Below, piece by piece: positions 1-12,172 of a DNA stretch of 64,000 nt. Source of the DNA: Vanilla planifolia (taxonomy: Eukaryota > Streptophyta > Magnoliopsida > Asparagales > Orchidaceae); contig CM043875.1 of the NCBI GenBank assembly GCA_023846275.1, forward strand, positions 9,853,958 through 9,917,957. The letters are read 5' to 3'. Every line of letters starts with the position of its first letter. Within the stretch, counting starts at the first letter, position 1. The notes below the pieces were generated by a model. The model searched no databases. It saw only the letters and a list, made by a program, of their open reading frames with translations, and had not been told where the DNA came from. The translations under genes were made by a program, and so were the position numbers.

Positions 1-95
1 GTGAGACACCCCTGCCACCCTCAGGCACGCAGGCCTACACACTTGGCTAGCCACGGCGAGACACCCCTGCCACCCTCAGGCGCGCAGGCCTACAC
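1..95. repeat. Two-copy tandem repeat, 55-bp period
   Basis: A roughly 40-base block beginning at base 1 (gtgagacacccctgccaccc) recurs at base 56 with few differences, separated by a short spacer. The period is therefore 55 bp. It lies inside the GC-rich LTR-like block and may continue left of the window. Confidence 0.85.
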
Positions 96-602
96 TCATG
101 GACCAGAAGAGATCGACTCAGCCACCGTCCCAAGAAGTCCTCTCCCAACAATTTCCATAGAAGCTCACGCCCCTACAGTCATTGCCAAGCTCTAACTCCA
201 AGATTCGACAACATGTGTCCAGATACAACAAGGCGCATACCAGTCCACATGTATACTGTGGAAGCTAAGTCTGTACCGCACAGTTACCTACCACAACTAC
301 CCTAAAACATCATATAGGGCCTATAGTATTCCGGTCCAATATGTCAATCCATGAAATATGCCAACACTGAGTAAACTGACTCAATCCATGTCATTGCCAT
401 CCAAGCAACACAAACTGTACCAAAATTCTGACTATTCTGGTAGCACCTAAGTATCACACTACCTTCCAACTAATCTAGCTGCACTGAATTTATGGGTAAT
501 TTCCAACAGTCAATTTCAACTTGGCTACGTGATTTCCAAAAATCACCTCTTCCTCACTTCAGGAAATTTTAAATTCCAAAATCAATTTCCGCCCTTTATC
601 CA

Positions 603-690
603 TTTTCCGAAATTCGGAATAAATTTCCGAATTTAAAATCCGCATATCCTTTTTCCGAAAATTCGGATTAATTTCCGAATTAATTTTTTT
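603..690. repeat. Cluster of TTCCGAAATTCGG-like inverted repeats
   Basis: Within about 90 bases the near-palindromic words ttccgaaattcgg, ttccgaattt, ttccgaaaattcgg and ttccgaatt follow one another, joined by AT-rich spacers. The words can pair within and between copies. They sit inside the LTR-like block, where iterated palindromes can be protein-binding sites or merely AT-biased decay products. No function is claimed. Confidence 0.6.
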
Positions 691-1979
691 TTTCTTCCGC
701 TTCTCTTTCATCCGCGCCGCACTTCCCCTGAACCGTTTCTTGTCGCCGGTTCGGAACCCTTACGCGCTGAGCCGAGAACCCCGCCGGCCGAAGTTAATAA
801 TCCGAATTCGGGCCGACACTTAACATATAAATATTAATAATTAATATAATTATTCACTTAATAATCAGACTAATCCCTAATTAGCCCTAATTCATCCCCT
901 TCCTTCGCCCGTCGCCCGCGAAATCCTAACCGTCGACTTTCCGGAAATCTCTGTTTCCCCCGTCGATTTCCGGCTACCGAACGCAAGGGACGCTAGCCTA
1001 AAGCTCGTACTAGCCTAAAAATTCCATATAATCAAGTCGCGAAGCTAGATGTCCATGAAAAAATTTTCGCCGAAGTGTTGTCCGATCCGACTATGCCAAT
1101 TCATGAAATTAAAATCATTCTAGCATTCAGATAACCTGAATAATGGCAATATGATAATATCAAAACCTAAGGCATGCTTCTATGCACAGAAATTCCAATT
1201 CGGCAGAATATATATATATTCTTCTTCATAAAAAAAAACCCTAAAATGCTAAAATCAATAAATTGCATTAATCAATTCCAAAAACCCATATCCGCATGCT
1301 CAAGTAGCTATTTGCAAAATAATCCATATTTTTAATTTGCTAAATAACTGATTTAAATTTGAATTTCCTACACTTTGCTCGCCGGCGATGGTGAAGCTCG
1401 TACGCGATCAACCGCAGCTCTTCGCCGAACGAAACCGGTACCAAAATGCTCGCCTCTGTCCCGCGAACCTCCGGTTACCAAAAGCCTCTTGGAAGGCTGT
1501 CGGAAAGTACCGCCGTTCGCCGCGAACACTTCGCCTCTAGCCGTCGTTCGAACCCTAACAGCCGAACAGTTTAGGTTAAATACCCAGCTTAAACCAGTAA
1601 TAACCCGTTAAGACCCATTAAGCGCCGGTTGACCTTCCAAAAACGCCGCTTAACACCCGATCAGCCGGTTAATCTCCACCGCTGATCTCGCCCGTCCGAT
1701 CCGCTTATCCGCGGCTTATCCAAACGCACGCGCAAACGCACCTCGGCGAACCGCCCCACCTTCGCTGAACCGCTCCGGTCCGGTTCACGCGCGGTAAAAA
1801 AAAAACAAATTCCGGTTTTAAAAAAAAAATCTCGGTGCTCCGAAAAATCCCCAGAAAATTTCAGAAATTCCAATAGCCTCCAATTGAGCTCCTGGCTCAT
1901 CCTACTGTCGATCTGAAATCATCCAAGCCACAATTGAATTATTGAAGATTAAACATATAATATTTTATCGGGTATAACA

Positions 1980-4900
1980 TATAGCATGTCCACTACTTAC
2001 TAGAAACATTAGGAAATGAAATGTTGGATGCCAAGACTTCTACTATGCACCCAATTTATCACCCCTACTCCAACTCTACAAGTACTTACTAGACCTACAA
2101 AAAATGGTGAGAGGGTAAGCTATGAAGCTCAATAGAGAATCATCAAGATATGCTATAAAATAAGTAGTAGTAAACTATAACTAAATTATGTATAATAGGT
2201 ATAACTAAGTATCATGTAAAATAGTTTGTAATGTAAAGAAAGGGGCATCAACCCACAAAGTTGAGGTAGTACATAGAATACAATCACATTAAAACCACAT
2301 TTCTTGCTTTCCTCCTAACATAACACAGATAATTGTAGCTCATCATAAAATTATAAGGATATGTCAAATCCCTTCAACATCATGATCATGTGATGCAGTT
2401 ATCATAATAACTAACAACTAAGTAATGGTTTAGCATTCTTTCATCACATAAATAGGAACGTCTATAATTATGGAGGATGTCCTCAAAATCAAACAACACT
2501 CCACAGTTCTTTGGAAGTCTTGAAGAAACAAGCAACACTTGAAGGTCCTTCAAGAAACCTTAGTAAGCAAGAGGCACTCCACAACTCTTTAGCAGTCCTC
2601 ATAAAACAAAAAGCACTCCATGATTCCTTAGTAGTGCATAATAAGCAACCTACAGTCCTTGGTTCTTCTATAGTCCTTACCCCATAATCCTCTATATTAC
2701 AATCTTGTGTTCTTTAAACCTTCGAGTCATGCATCAAGGCCATTAAGATTCACTTATCAAAATCATTAGTATAAGGCCTATATGAATTTTACTAAACATG
2801 ACCGCTTGTCTTAGTCTATTTGGAGCCATGCCAAATGCTCCCTTCTCCACAAGACTGAACGAAAGGAATCCTATTCCCTTGAGTATATATAGTATAACTT
2901 ATAACCCTAAGCTAATCCTAGGTCTAAAAAACCTATCTAAGATTTAACAAAGGTTTACCCTTATTTATCAGTTTATTTGGGGTTATATAAGGTGCCCCTA
3001 AAAGCCTTAATTAGTTATCTAAGGTTTTCTTAAAGTTTATTAAAAAGCTCTAATCAGATATCTAAGCATCATAAGGTTTTTAAGACCCTAGTTAGCCTAT
3101 CCAAGTATCTTAAAGTTTCCTCAAAATTATAACCAAGACATTTAAGGTACCTTATGTTTTGTCAATAAACACTTATTACCTATTTAAGTTATTTTAAGGT
3201 TTTTCTAACTCTTAATTACCTTATTTAGATTATTATAACTACTTATAATTCTTATCTAGGATTAGCACATAAACCTAACTAGTATATTAGCTTCTCATTA
3301 AATCTATTTATTCTTATCTAAGCATTCACCAAAGCTTCTATACAAATCCTAAAGACTTGTCTTTAAACCATACAATTAAGATATTAATTTAGCCCATTCT
3401 TTAACTCCAATCCATGTTATTTCTTTCAAAACTTGGGTTCACTTGAGATCCATAAGTCATTCTCCATGACTATCATGCGAATTGAGCTAATGCCCCTTTC
3501 TATGGCCTTCTCTATGCTACTCTCAACCCTAAACCATCATCTAAGTTTTTCATCTTATGGCCTATGAGCCTTAAAAATCCAACACATGGTTTTACTCAAT
3601 AATCCTAAGTTATTTCAAGGATTTATTTGAGACTTAAGTAAGTCATCCAACACATTAGTAATGCCAAAACACATTCCTAAGTCAATTTCAAAGCCCTCTC
3701 TCAAACTTGATCTACTTTTAGTGTCTATCCTAAGAGACTCTTCCATCCAAGGCCAATTCTAAAGTGTCGTCATGAAATCATTAGGTTCTTCAGGTTCTTG
3801 ACCTTAACACTAAGTCTTGCTTAAAGGTTCACACATTACACATATTACATCATAAGAGTCTGCACAAGCTACACTTTGAGTTCATCCTCATTCTTTTCAT
3901 GTTTTTCTCATAAGGATCCTTACACAAAACCCATCCTTTTAGGGCAACTAGTGGCCCTTAAAAATTTTAAATTTCAAACTTTAGTATCTTTAAATTTCAA
4001 TCCCAAACACTTAATTATCAAAACTATAAATTTTAAACTTAAAGCCATAGAGCATTTAAATTATGAACCCTAGAGTATTTAAATATTAAGACCTTGAGTT
4101 TTCAAATTACAACCCCAAAAAGTCTTTAATTTTTAAACCATAGATTTTCTTTGTGGTCTCAACCTACCTTTAGTCCTAAACCTAAAGTTAATCAAGACTT
4201 ATTTGCTAACTCTAAAATTCTTAATTTGAAAAAATATACTTGGTTAAAGCCATATCCTCTCATTAACCTACACAAGACTCTCATTCAACCTTTGCCTTAT
4301 TTTGAGGCCAAACTTGACACTAACAAGTCTCCCTAACAGGAAACTTGAGTGCTCTTCCTACCCTAAAAGCCATCTAAGCTTCTTTTATCATCTATTAATT
4401 GCATCTAAATCCCTATGCCAAAGCTTCACACTTAGCCACAAGGCTTTACATGAGGGAACCAACCTCTATTGGCTATAAAAAACAACTTGTAAGGTCCATT
4501 TTATTGAAATAAAATTACATGTGCTCATAGTTACATCTCATAGCATAAATTAAAAGTTTTAATAAATTAATGTAATAGAATTTTCATCATCATGGTATGG
4601 TTCACTCATGATTAAATAATAGCATAAATGGTTAAATCTTTGATTTCTGCTTAAGAAATGGATTAAGAATTCATCATAGTAAAATCTAGGAATTATCCTA
4701 CTAGAAATTAAATTAATATAGCACTGGTTCGAACATAGCAAGGAACAAGCTTGTCGCATCTAATGACTAGACATAATTTTTCTTATAAAATAGAGTAAAA
4801 TAATCTTTTAAAATCTAAAAAATAATCTAGGCATTAAAAAAATTCATGTTCATGACTTACTTTATAGATTTACATTTTCGTGTGAGATAAGATTACAATC

Positions 4901-5520
4901 ATCATGTTAAGCAATGTGAGATTTAGTTTATGCAAAATATCAAATTACTTAATTTTTAAACATATAAATAATTAGTTCAGTTGCATAACTTTAGGTTCAT
5001 CCTACTTCAAACTAAGTAGAGAACTACAAAAAGGAATTTGCACTTCTTCTTCTCTTCCAAACTCTTTGTTTGCACTCCTTATTATCATTGCTTATCATTC
5101 TAAAAAGAATGAAAAGATAATTCCTAGCACGTGACATAAAGTAAGATCAACCAATCACTTAAGATGTGACATCTAAAGAATCTCGATTATTGATATGCCT
5201 TGGATGATTTAAATATTAGCTTCCTCATTTAGTTGGCTCTCAAATCCTATCCTTTAAGCATTAAAAGGAATTACATAGTATTTTGTGACTGAGATATGCA
5301 AGATCAATTTAGTTAAACGCCTCTACCATTTAAATTTAAATTTAAATTTTAAACTTTGTTTATAGCTATATCAAGCATTCAAAATTTGAAAGCATTTAAA
5401 TAACCAATAATAAGAAAAGGTCATACCTTGGGTGGATAGTAAAAGTATTATTTAGGCTAGTTAATCAAAAGGGTATAACATTGGAGTTGTCCTCTAGGGT
5501 GTCTTCTCCACCACCAAATG
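1980..5520 (+). repeat. Old interspersed repeat, copy 1 (~3 kb, unclassified)
   Basis: This AT-rich stretch contains no coding sequence I recognise. Its centre (about 2.9-4.5 kb) is rich in iterated cctaa, ggttt and aaatttcaa words. It aligns by eye with 19.2-22.4 kb. Shared anchors in the same order include taactagtatattagctt (about 3.28 kb) against taactagtatgtcagctt, gagacttaagtaagtcat (about 3.63 kb) against aagacttaagtgagtcat, and a tctaagagtgcttg-like block followed by ggctataaaaaac (about 4.47 kb) against agctacaaaaaacgc. The copies are heavily diverged. An LTR-class origin is plausible from length and lack of genes, but termini and target duplications were not found. Confidence 0.55.
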
Positions 5521-5990
5521 CATTAACCCAGGAAAATAAGGTCGGATTTTTTATAATGTGTCTTAAACACCTACTATTAAAAGTACCACATTCACTAATT
5601 TCTATTTTTAGACATGTCAATAGATAAAGATTTCAGTGAACATTTTAGGGACTCAATCCATTTTGGATAAAAAGAACAAAAGATAAACTTGGTAGATCTT
5701 GAAAACTCTTACTATTCTATCCATACAAACTTTAGGAATCTTGAATGTACTTTTTCTTTAATATTACAAAAGTTGAGTTGCATGTCAAGGTCTGATGTAG
5801 CAATTACATGACTATCGATTATGATGTGATGTGTAAGCATGTGTTAATTAGATTATCTCATGTTCAACTTGATGATTTTGAGAGATAAAAATTATGGGTG
5901 TAAATTCTTAGAACTATTGAATTAAATTACAGCTAGTGATTTTTGAGCAATAGTACTAGGATTTTTATCTCTAGTTTTCTTCAAATCATC
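5521..5990. other. No gene seen; AT-rich spacer between repeats
   Basis: AT-rich sequence with no open frame of note, no tRNA-like fold and no repeat that could be matched by eye elsewhere in the window. It separates repeat copy 1 from the gag end of the first SIRE-type remnant. Confidence 0.5.
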
Positions 5991-8930
5991 AAAGTACCTT
6001 TCATTGGTTTCATTTAAAGTCTGGCATCAACAAAGGCAATTAGATTGTTTGTTATTCAATTTCATATGCTTTCCTAAAATTTCTTCATGTTTTTAACATA
6101 TAAGTAAAAGCTATTCTTCAAGTTCTTTTAAAGTAGTTGGACATAGCTTATCATCAGAATATGTGTACTTAATATAATCTCCTTAGGCCATAAGATAGGT
6201 TAGGCCTTCTTTTGTTTCACCATCACTTGAAAATGATTCTTCTCGATCACTCCAAGCCGCCTTCATTATATTTTTCTTCTTGTTTCTCTCATATTTCTTA
6301 ATTCTTTCAAGGCCTATAGGACATTCAAGATGTCTTTACGTTCTATGCTCATAACACATTATTTCATCTCTTCCTTATGCTTGTGTCTTAATATCTACTC
6401 CTTTGATTATTTTTACCTGCACCATAAGTTCGCAATTGACATAAACCTTTATTAGTAAATGATACCTCATCCTCTCCAAAGTGTGAGATGAGATGATGAC
6501 ATATTTTCAAGGCAATGGCTTACTATTTCTTTTCTATTTTGTGTTATTCTATAGCATTCTCCTCCATGGCCATTTATTTATCATCAACTCTACCATAAAT
6601 AAATCTAGAGGAAGACTTGAGATGTTCTTTATTTCTTTGATTGCTATCACTATAGCCTCATATCCATAGGGACCATCCTAGCTTATTCATTTATATGATA
6701 TACCATTCCCAAGCTAACAAGACAATTATTTTTGTTTGTAAAATACATAAAACCATACTTAGTTATGCCTTTAGAAGACATGCACAAAAGCTCAAGATTG
6801 TGTGATAGCATGTCGATTTTATTTCCTTTCATTTGAAAGGTACCCTCGTAGGTAACTTCAAACTTTCTTCTAAATTTCATGCATAGCTTGTAAGTCCACA
6901 TTGGGCTTGTATTTTTGATGTGGATAAACAACAATACAAAGTATTTATAGCATAAGAATCATGCTTCACTTCATGCATTTCTTCTATAATTAATTCAAAA
7001 TTTTCTTTTTGAACAACAACATTGCTCATCTTTTAGTTGGAAAAGAAAATTGATGCTTTATTCTTCTAATATAAACTGTATTCTTCTACAAATAAAGGAA
7101 GATGATGAGAAAAGGCAACCTCACCCAAAGAGGTTTAATCTTCTATCACGTTATGTGCCATGATCAAAATGTTTTTAGAGGATTTCTTCTCATCAGATTC
7201 ACTTTTATGTCAATGTATGAATAGCCTTTGTACAAGACTGCGATTGGATTGTACTGTCAAATTAACTGAGTATAATTGATATGCATTTTGAAATCTTGAA
7301 CTAATTGTTTTCTACCCTAAAATATTTTGAGATCACTCTTACTTTATTTTAGAAATGATTGAAGATAATTTTTAGTAAATAAATACTCAAGGGTTTTAGA
7401 TAGCTTGATAAACACATAAGCCTACATCCACCCAAAACAATGTAAGTCCAGACTTAAACGATACAACCACCTTTTGTTACAAAATGGGTAGGTGAAAGGA
7501 TCTATGAATATCTCAAAACAACCCAAGAAGAGAAATATAATAGAATGACTTAGAAGATTAGTACTAAAAAAGTTTCAATGAACAATGGCTAAAATTAAAA
7601 TCAACATTTTTTTCATGTAAGGCTTGTACAATATTCACACACATCTAATGCATAAATAAGTGACATGTCAAATATATGAATTACAATTTATTACCTATGA
7701 TTGTAGGTATGAAGAGTGAAGAATCACAATGCAAACTACTTTTCAAGGGATCATAAGAATTCTAGAATTTTTAAGCACGGCTCATTTTGCTAGAATTAAA
7801 GATTCAATCTGTTGATTTGGAAATCATGAATTAAGTTCCTCTATAAAGCCTCATTAGATTATTTACAGGCATAAAATTTTCATAAGATTGATTAATGCAA
7901 TACTAAGGCTAGGCAATGTTTGTGCTTTTTTTATTGAAATGGTTGAACAAGCTATTATAGGTTTACATTTCTATTCAAACCATACGATCTATGGAATCAT
8001 ACCTTATGATGATCATAAAGGAAACTTTACTTTTTATACATCAAAAGTTAATGTACCATCCAAAAGTCTTAGGCATTGATGTACCAAATATATGTTTATA
8101 TATAACTCTAAAATGTATTATATGATAAAAATTATCATACAATATGAAATTATCAAAATGTTTCTTCTCAAAGTAAATGATTAATTTATGATAATAGCTA
8201 TCATACATACAAAATTCTTAGGTTTTCTTTTCTCAACCAAAGGACCTTATTGTTTTGTATGATGATAACTATTATATTTTATGAACATCACAAGACTTCT
8301 TAATAAAACTTCTAGTACACAATCTAATTAATAAGAATTTTTCATATATGCAATCATATTGTACATTATAATTGATATACTATATAAGGAGTTAGAGCAT
8401 TTGTTATGCTTCTCAAATGAACCATTATATTATTCTTTATACACTTATGTTAATACCAATTGTATTGAAAAATAAGGGAAAATTTAGCATAGATTGAAAA
8501 ACCAAATTTTCCTTAAAAACACCTAAATGTTTGAATTTTAAATATTGAAAATATATTACAAAACTAATTGGATTTTAGAAGGTACTTCAATGTTATGGGA
8601 ATTCAGGTGTATAGACAAGATGAACTGTGTAGGTTAATGATCCTAGATGTCATGTGTAAAATTACATAGGTTTTAGCATTCTAGCTCACTCAAGAATGTA
8701 TCCTTGTGATAGTAGTCATATCATCAATAGTAAGGTTCATCCATGGATTTAACCACTTGTGAAAGATATTATCCTTAATAATGTCCCATAGTGACATATA
8801 ATGCCAAAGCATATTATGTAACCATTATCATTTGATCTTATAGATATAAAAAACTCAAGTAACAAATTAGTAAACTTTAATATCTTATTTTGTCATCATC
8901 AAACTCTCACTTGAGACCATGGTGTTGATA
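5990..8930 (-). mobile_element. SIRE-type Ty1/copia remnant: gag plus one LTR
   Basis: On the minus strand a gag region lies at about 6.0-7.04 kb, and an LTR-like stretch at about 7.25-8.93 kb stands upstream of it. The LTR contains a 'cctacatccaccc' segment (about 7.42 kb) and a terminal tgtcatcatcaaac word (about 8.89 kb). Both also occur in the LTRs at 12.2-13.85 and 17.5-19.2 kb. Integrase, RT and RNase H were not found to the left, so this is a partial, old copy with many breaks. Lineage is assigned from the gag resemblance and shared LTR words. The edges are approximate. Confidence 0.6.
6683..6934 (-). pseudogene. SIRE-type copia gag fragment (fossil)
   Basis: The minus-strand frame of 83 codons carries the gag signature EVTYEGTFQMKGNKIDMLSH. 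Plant SIRE/Maximus gag (UBN2-type domain) typically reads EVTHEGT..VK..KI.ML in this position. Further along the minus strand, at about 6.2-6.35 kb, there are zinc-knuckle-like and acidic serine-rich stretches, as expected in the C-terminal half of this gag. The segment is part of the remnant at 5990-8930 and is not an intact gene. Confidence 0.7.
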
Positions 8931-11900
8931 AAAATGCACTTAATTCTACGGTTTCATGACATGTAAAGTATATGACATAGAACATCTTGCCTCTTGATCC
9001 CTATTGAACATGAATATACATTAAAACAAGTAGATAATAATCTTTAGCATGATCATATAAATTGCAAATGAGACTCTTAAAGTCTAAAGGTTGTCTAGAG
9101 ATCATGTATGCAACTGGTTCTAACACTCATATTTTGGAAGTTGGCATTTTCTTTTCTTACGTTTAATTGGAAGATTGGTTATTTTTTGTCCCAACATCAT
9201 TGCTATTAATAAAAAATCACCTAATCATAGCATCTAAATGATTAATGACATTATAACAAATCACTATTTCAAAGAAATAGAAATTTAATTACAATTGATC
9301 ATAATCAATGGATCAATCTTTTGCTTAACTAGTGATATCATTTTATCTAACAATTGTCATTTAAAATGTGGAGTAAATCTTCTACATTACTGATTGATGC
9401 ATGCTATATCCATTTGGACTAAAGGTAAAATTTAATTCAAATAAACAATAATTGTGAGTCCCAAAAATTCTTAGAAATGGTATTAAACAATAAAGCTATA
9501 CATATTGTGTAATTAAGAGTTTAATGATAGCTAACGTGATTAATATTAATATAAATACTCTTTTCTTAAAGTATTGGTATCCTAAAATTTATTTTTGTTT
9601 GCGTCAATCTTAGCATGCATATCTTTAGTTTCGTAATTCAAAAGTATTATATATTATGAAAAGTTAAGTTAACAAATCTTATGATATAGATTGTGTTTTG
9701 AAAATCCTCTTATATGATGATAGATTTGTTTATCTATAATTATTGAGATTGCTTTCAAAGAGATTCTAGGTGGTAGTATACTTGATATTTAAATAGTAGA
9801 GCCTAATTCCCAATGATTAACATATTATATCTTATTACATTATTTTTACAACTGCCTCATTATATTAATGAAAACATTTTTGGGACTATTTGTTACAAAT
9901 AGTCGATAAAGAATTTTTATCAATGAAGTGTTACTCTAAAGGCCTACCAAGTAAGTTGTATTTTCCAACAAGTGGTATAGCATTGAGACAATTACTTTTA
10001 ATGATGTGTATATTCTAGGGTAGCATGTATCCTTCCTTATACTTAATGGTAGAATCACTAAAGTTGTATATTCTTTCAAATTAATATTTGGTATGATTTT
10101 TTTAGCATTGATATATTAAATAATATCAACATTATGTCATTAACATAATTAGCTCAATTGAGAAAAATTCATCATTTGAGTATGACCTTACTCCAAGAGT
10201 GCCCCAAAACTTCTTCACACTAGGAAAGAAGTAAGAATAATTAGAATATCTTATCATTCTTACATTGATAACAATGAAGAGGGCAAAGTATTTTTGTGTG
10301 GGAAAATGAGAAATGATGAAGAAATATGAAATAATATAAAGTTGATGAGCTTCATCGATCTTGACTGAAAGATGAAGTGCAATATGGATGTACATGCATG
10401 TCTCACTGTTGGTATGACAGTGGATTGTACATAGTAAATGGACTGTGCAATCTAGTGCATAATCTTGATAATGATCAAAGGTGAATAGTAAATAAAGCAT
10501 GTCATATAGTAGTGTGTGTCATGTAAATACGATGTGGTGTAGTATATGTTTATTGTCAAACATGTTTAAACAATGATGCCTAATAAAACGACATGGACAA
10601 CTCACAGATAATGTGATGAGAAGATGTCAATGTCTGACTCAAAAATGTGTGGAAGCATATTGGTATAAAGCTGACCATGTTGAGTTGTAAAAGGGATGCA
10701 TCCACTAATGGTGTATATTGTACGTGGTCAATGGGAATACGAGGGTAGATTGATGGAATGGAAAAAACTAGTGCTTGACAATAATGCCAATCATATTGAA
10801 TAATACAATCATAAAGAGAAATGAGTTGAAAAATTAATAAAGACAATTTAACTCCTCATAGCTAGTTCCATTCTAACATCATTAACAAAGCTGTCCATTA
10901 ATAGTTTCTATCCATGCACTCTTTGTGAGTTACAAAGCTAACCTTTGTATAACACATCATTTTCTCTAAACAATGCCAAGTATCTTTCACCAATACGTGC
11001 ATCACTCTTCCTTTTCAGTATTAGCATATTGTATAGTTCTTTGCATTGTACAATAAAATCCTCATGAGCTAGCATCAAACTACCATAATGTGCCTCATAA
11101 TAGCATAAAACGACATCTCTAATAGATTATCATCACAAAACTTTTTGAGGCCTAATTACAAATCTCCTTCATATGGCATGCTCAATCTATTTGTAGGGTG
11201 TTGTACCCTTTTGATTATCAAATTTCAACTTTTTTAGTACAATCAAAATAGAACCCATGCTAGTTGTAAGCTTGTATTATAAAACAAAATATCTAGTACG
11301 TTCAACAAACAAAGAAATAGATTAAAGTTTTGGGCATACAGGGACATGTCTTTTGTTATGATAAAAGTGATTGTTAAACACATGTTATATTGTTTAATTC
11401 ACAAGTTCTATTAACATACATGCATTTATCATTTGCTTACTCTTAATTCCATTTATTTATTAAAGATAACTGTATACATTATGAAAGAGTTTTTCATAAT
11501 TATTTATTTTTCCCTAATAGCTAAAAGTTTGTCATCATGAAAATGGAGTTGATTGTTGGATCTTATCTACACAAAAGGAAACATTTGGTTTTGATCATAA
11601 CAAACCAATATGTGTTTCTTGTAGTTATCTAATATGTCTATTTATCGTATCCTTTAGATATTGTTAAGCCAACTAGACAAAGTGATCACCTACCATGTAA
11701 TCGCTTAAGAAATGCCCAACTTGTTTAATCTTTAGCAAGTTTCAATGAATGAAAGACGAAAGAGGAACTCCGATGGGCAACATCTATAAAACAAGCTCGA
11801 GCAAAAGATTTTACAATTTCTAAAGGAAAATGTGCTAATTTACTTGAGTTTATGTTGTTATTAACAGAGCCTTCACATTGCACTTAATTTGTTTTTGATT

Positions 11901-12172
11901 GAATTAAGAAAGAAGCATATAACAAATCTAAGCATCTTCTAAATAGGATTCATGACCATGCGTAACTTGTAATGGCATGTAAACTAACTTATTCAATGAT
12001 TAGCATAGAATTATTTTTAAAATATAGAAAACCATGGATTACCTTATTTCATGATTTGAAATCTTATATTCTCAAATGAACATTTAATTCATTAAATTAT
12101 GCATTACTTGTGCTTGAAATCTAAAAAGCCATGAAATTACTAAAGCAATAGTATAGTGAGAATTCATGTTTT
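8931..12172. other. 3.2 kb of AT-rich DNA without a recognised gene
   Basis: No domain was recognised on either strand. Two minus-strand open frames (10132-10500, 122 codons; 10580-10846, 88 codons) look like chance frames: they are rich in I, Y, F and H, lack any family motif, and neither has a recognisable neighbour. A minus-strand stretch at about 10.95-11.15 kb has the feel of old transposon coding sequence, but no motif could be matched firmly. The surroundings make a decayed retroelement the most likely source. Confidence 0.4.

Larger units (their letters stand above)
1..1979 (-). mobile_element. GC-rich LTR-like block, probably Ty3/gypsy type, running off the left edge
   Basis: This block is much richer in G+C than anything to its right until the PUP exon, and the change comes at about 1.9-2.0 kb. 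Read on the minus strand from 1979 it begins TGTTATACCCG, which resembles the TGTAACACCC-like starts of many plant gypsy LTRs. The next plus-strand bases (1980 onward) show neither a primer-binding site nor a polypurine or polypyrimidine tract, so 1979 is more likely an outer LTR edge than an internal junction. No gag or pol is visible. The open frames at 1-195, 1375-1611 and 1661-1900 have biased composition and match no family I know. The rest of the element would lie left of the window, or this is a solo LTR. Family and strand are inferred; the sharp composition edge is seen directly. Confidence 0.5.

Noticed and set aside
1375-1900. GC-rich open frames of 78 and 79 codons
   Set aside because: They lie in the LTR-like block, overlap in region on opposite strands and show Arg/Pro-rich chance composition without domains.
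5328-5350. aaatttaaatttaaatttaaa palindromic run
   Set aside because: A short low-complexity repeat of a kind common in this AT-rich DNA; no sign of a terminal inverted repeat.
10132-10846. Two long minus-strand open frames (122 and 88 codons)
   Set aside because: Composition is dominated by I, Y, F, H and S as in chance AT-rich frames; no motif, no conserved partner and no promoter or splice context was found.
10900-11160. Minus-strand text faintly like a gypsy integrase zinc-binding region
   Set aside because: Only a GFY-like word in roughly the right place; neighbouring integrase core blocks could not be found, so no element was called.
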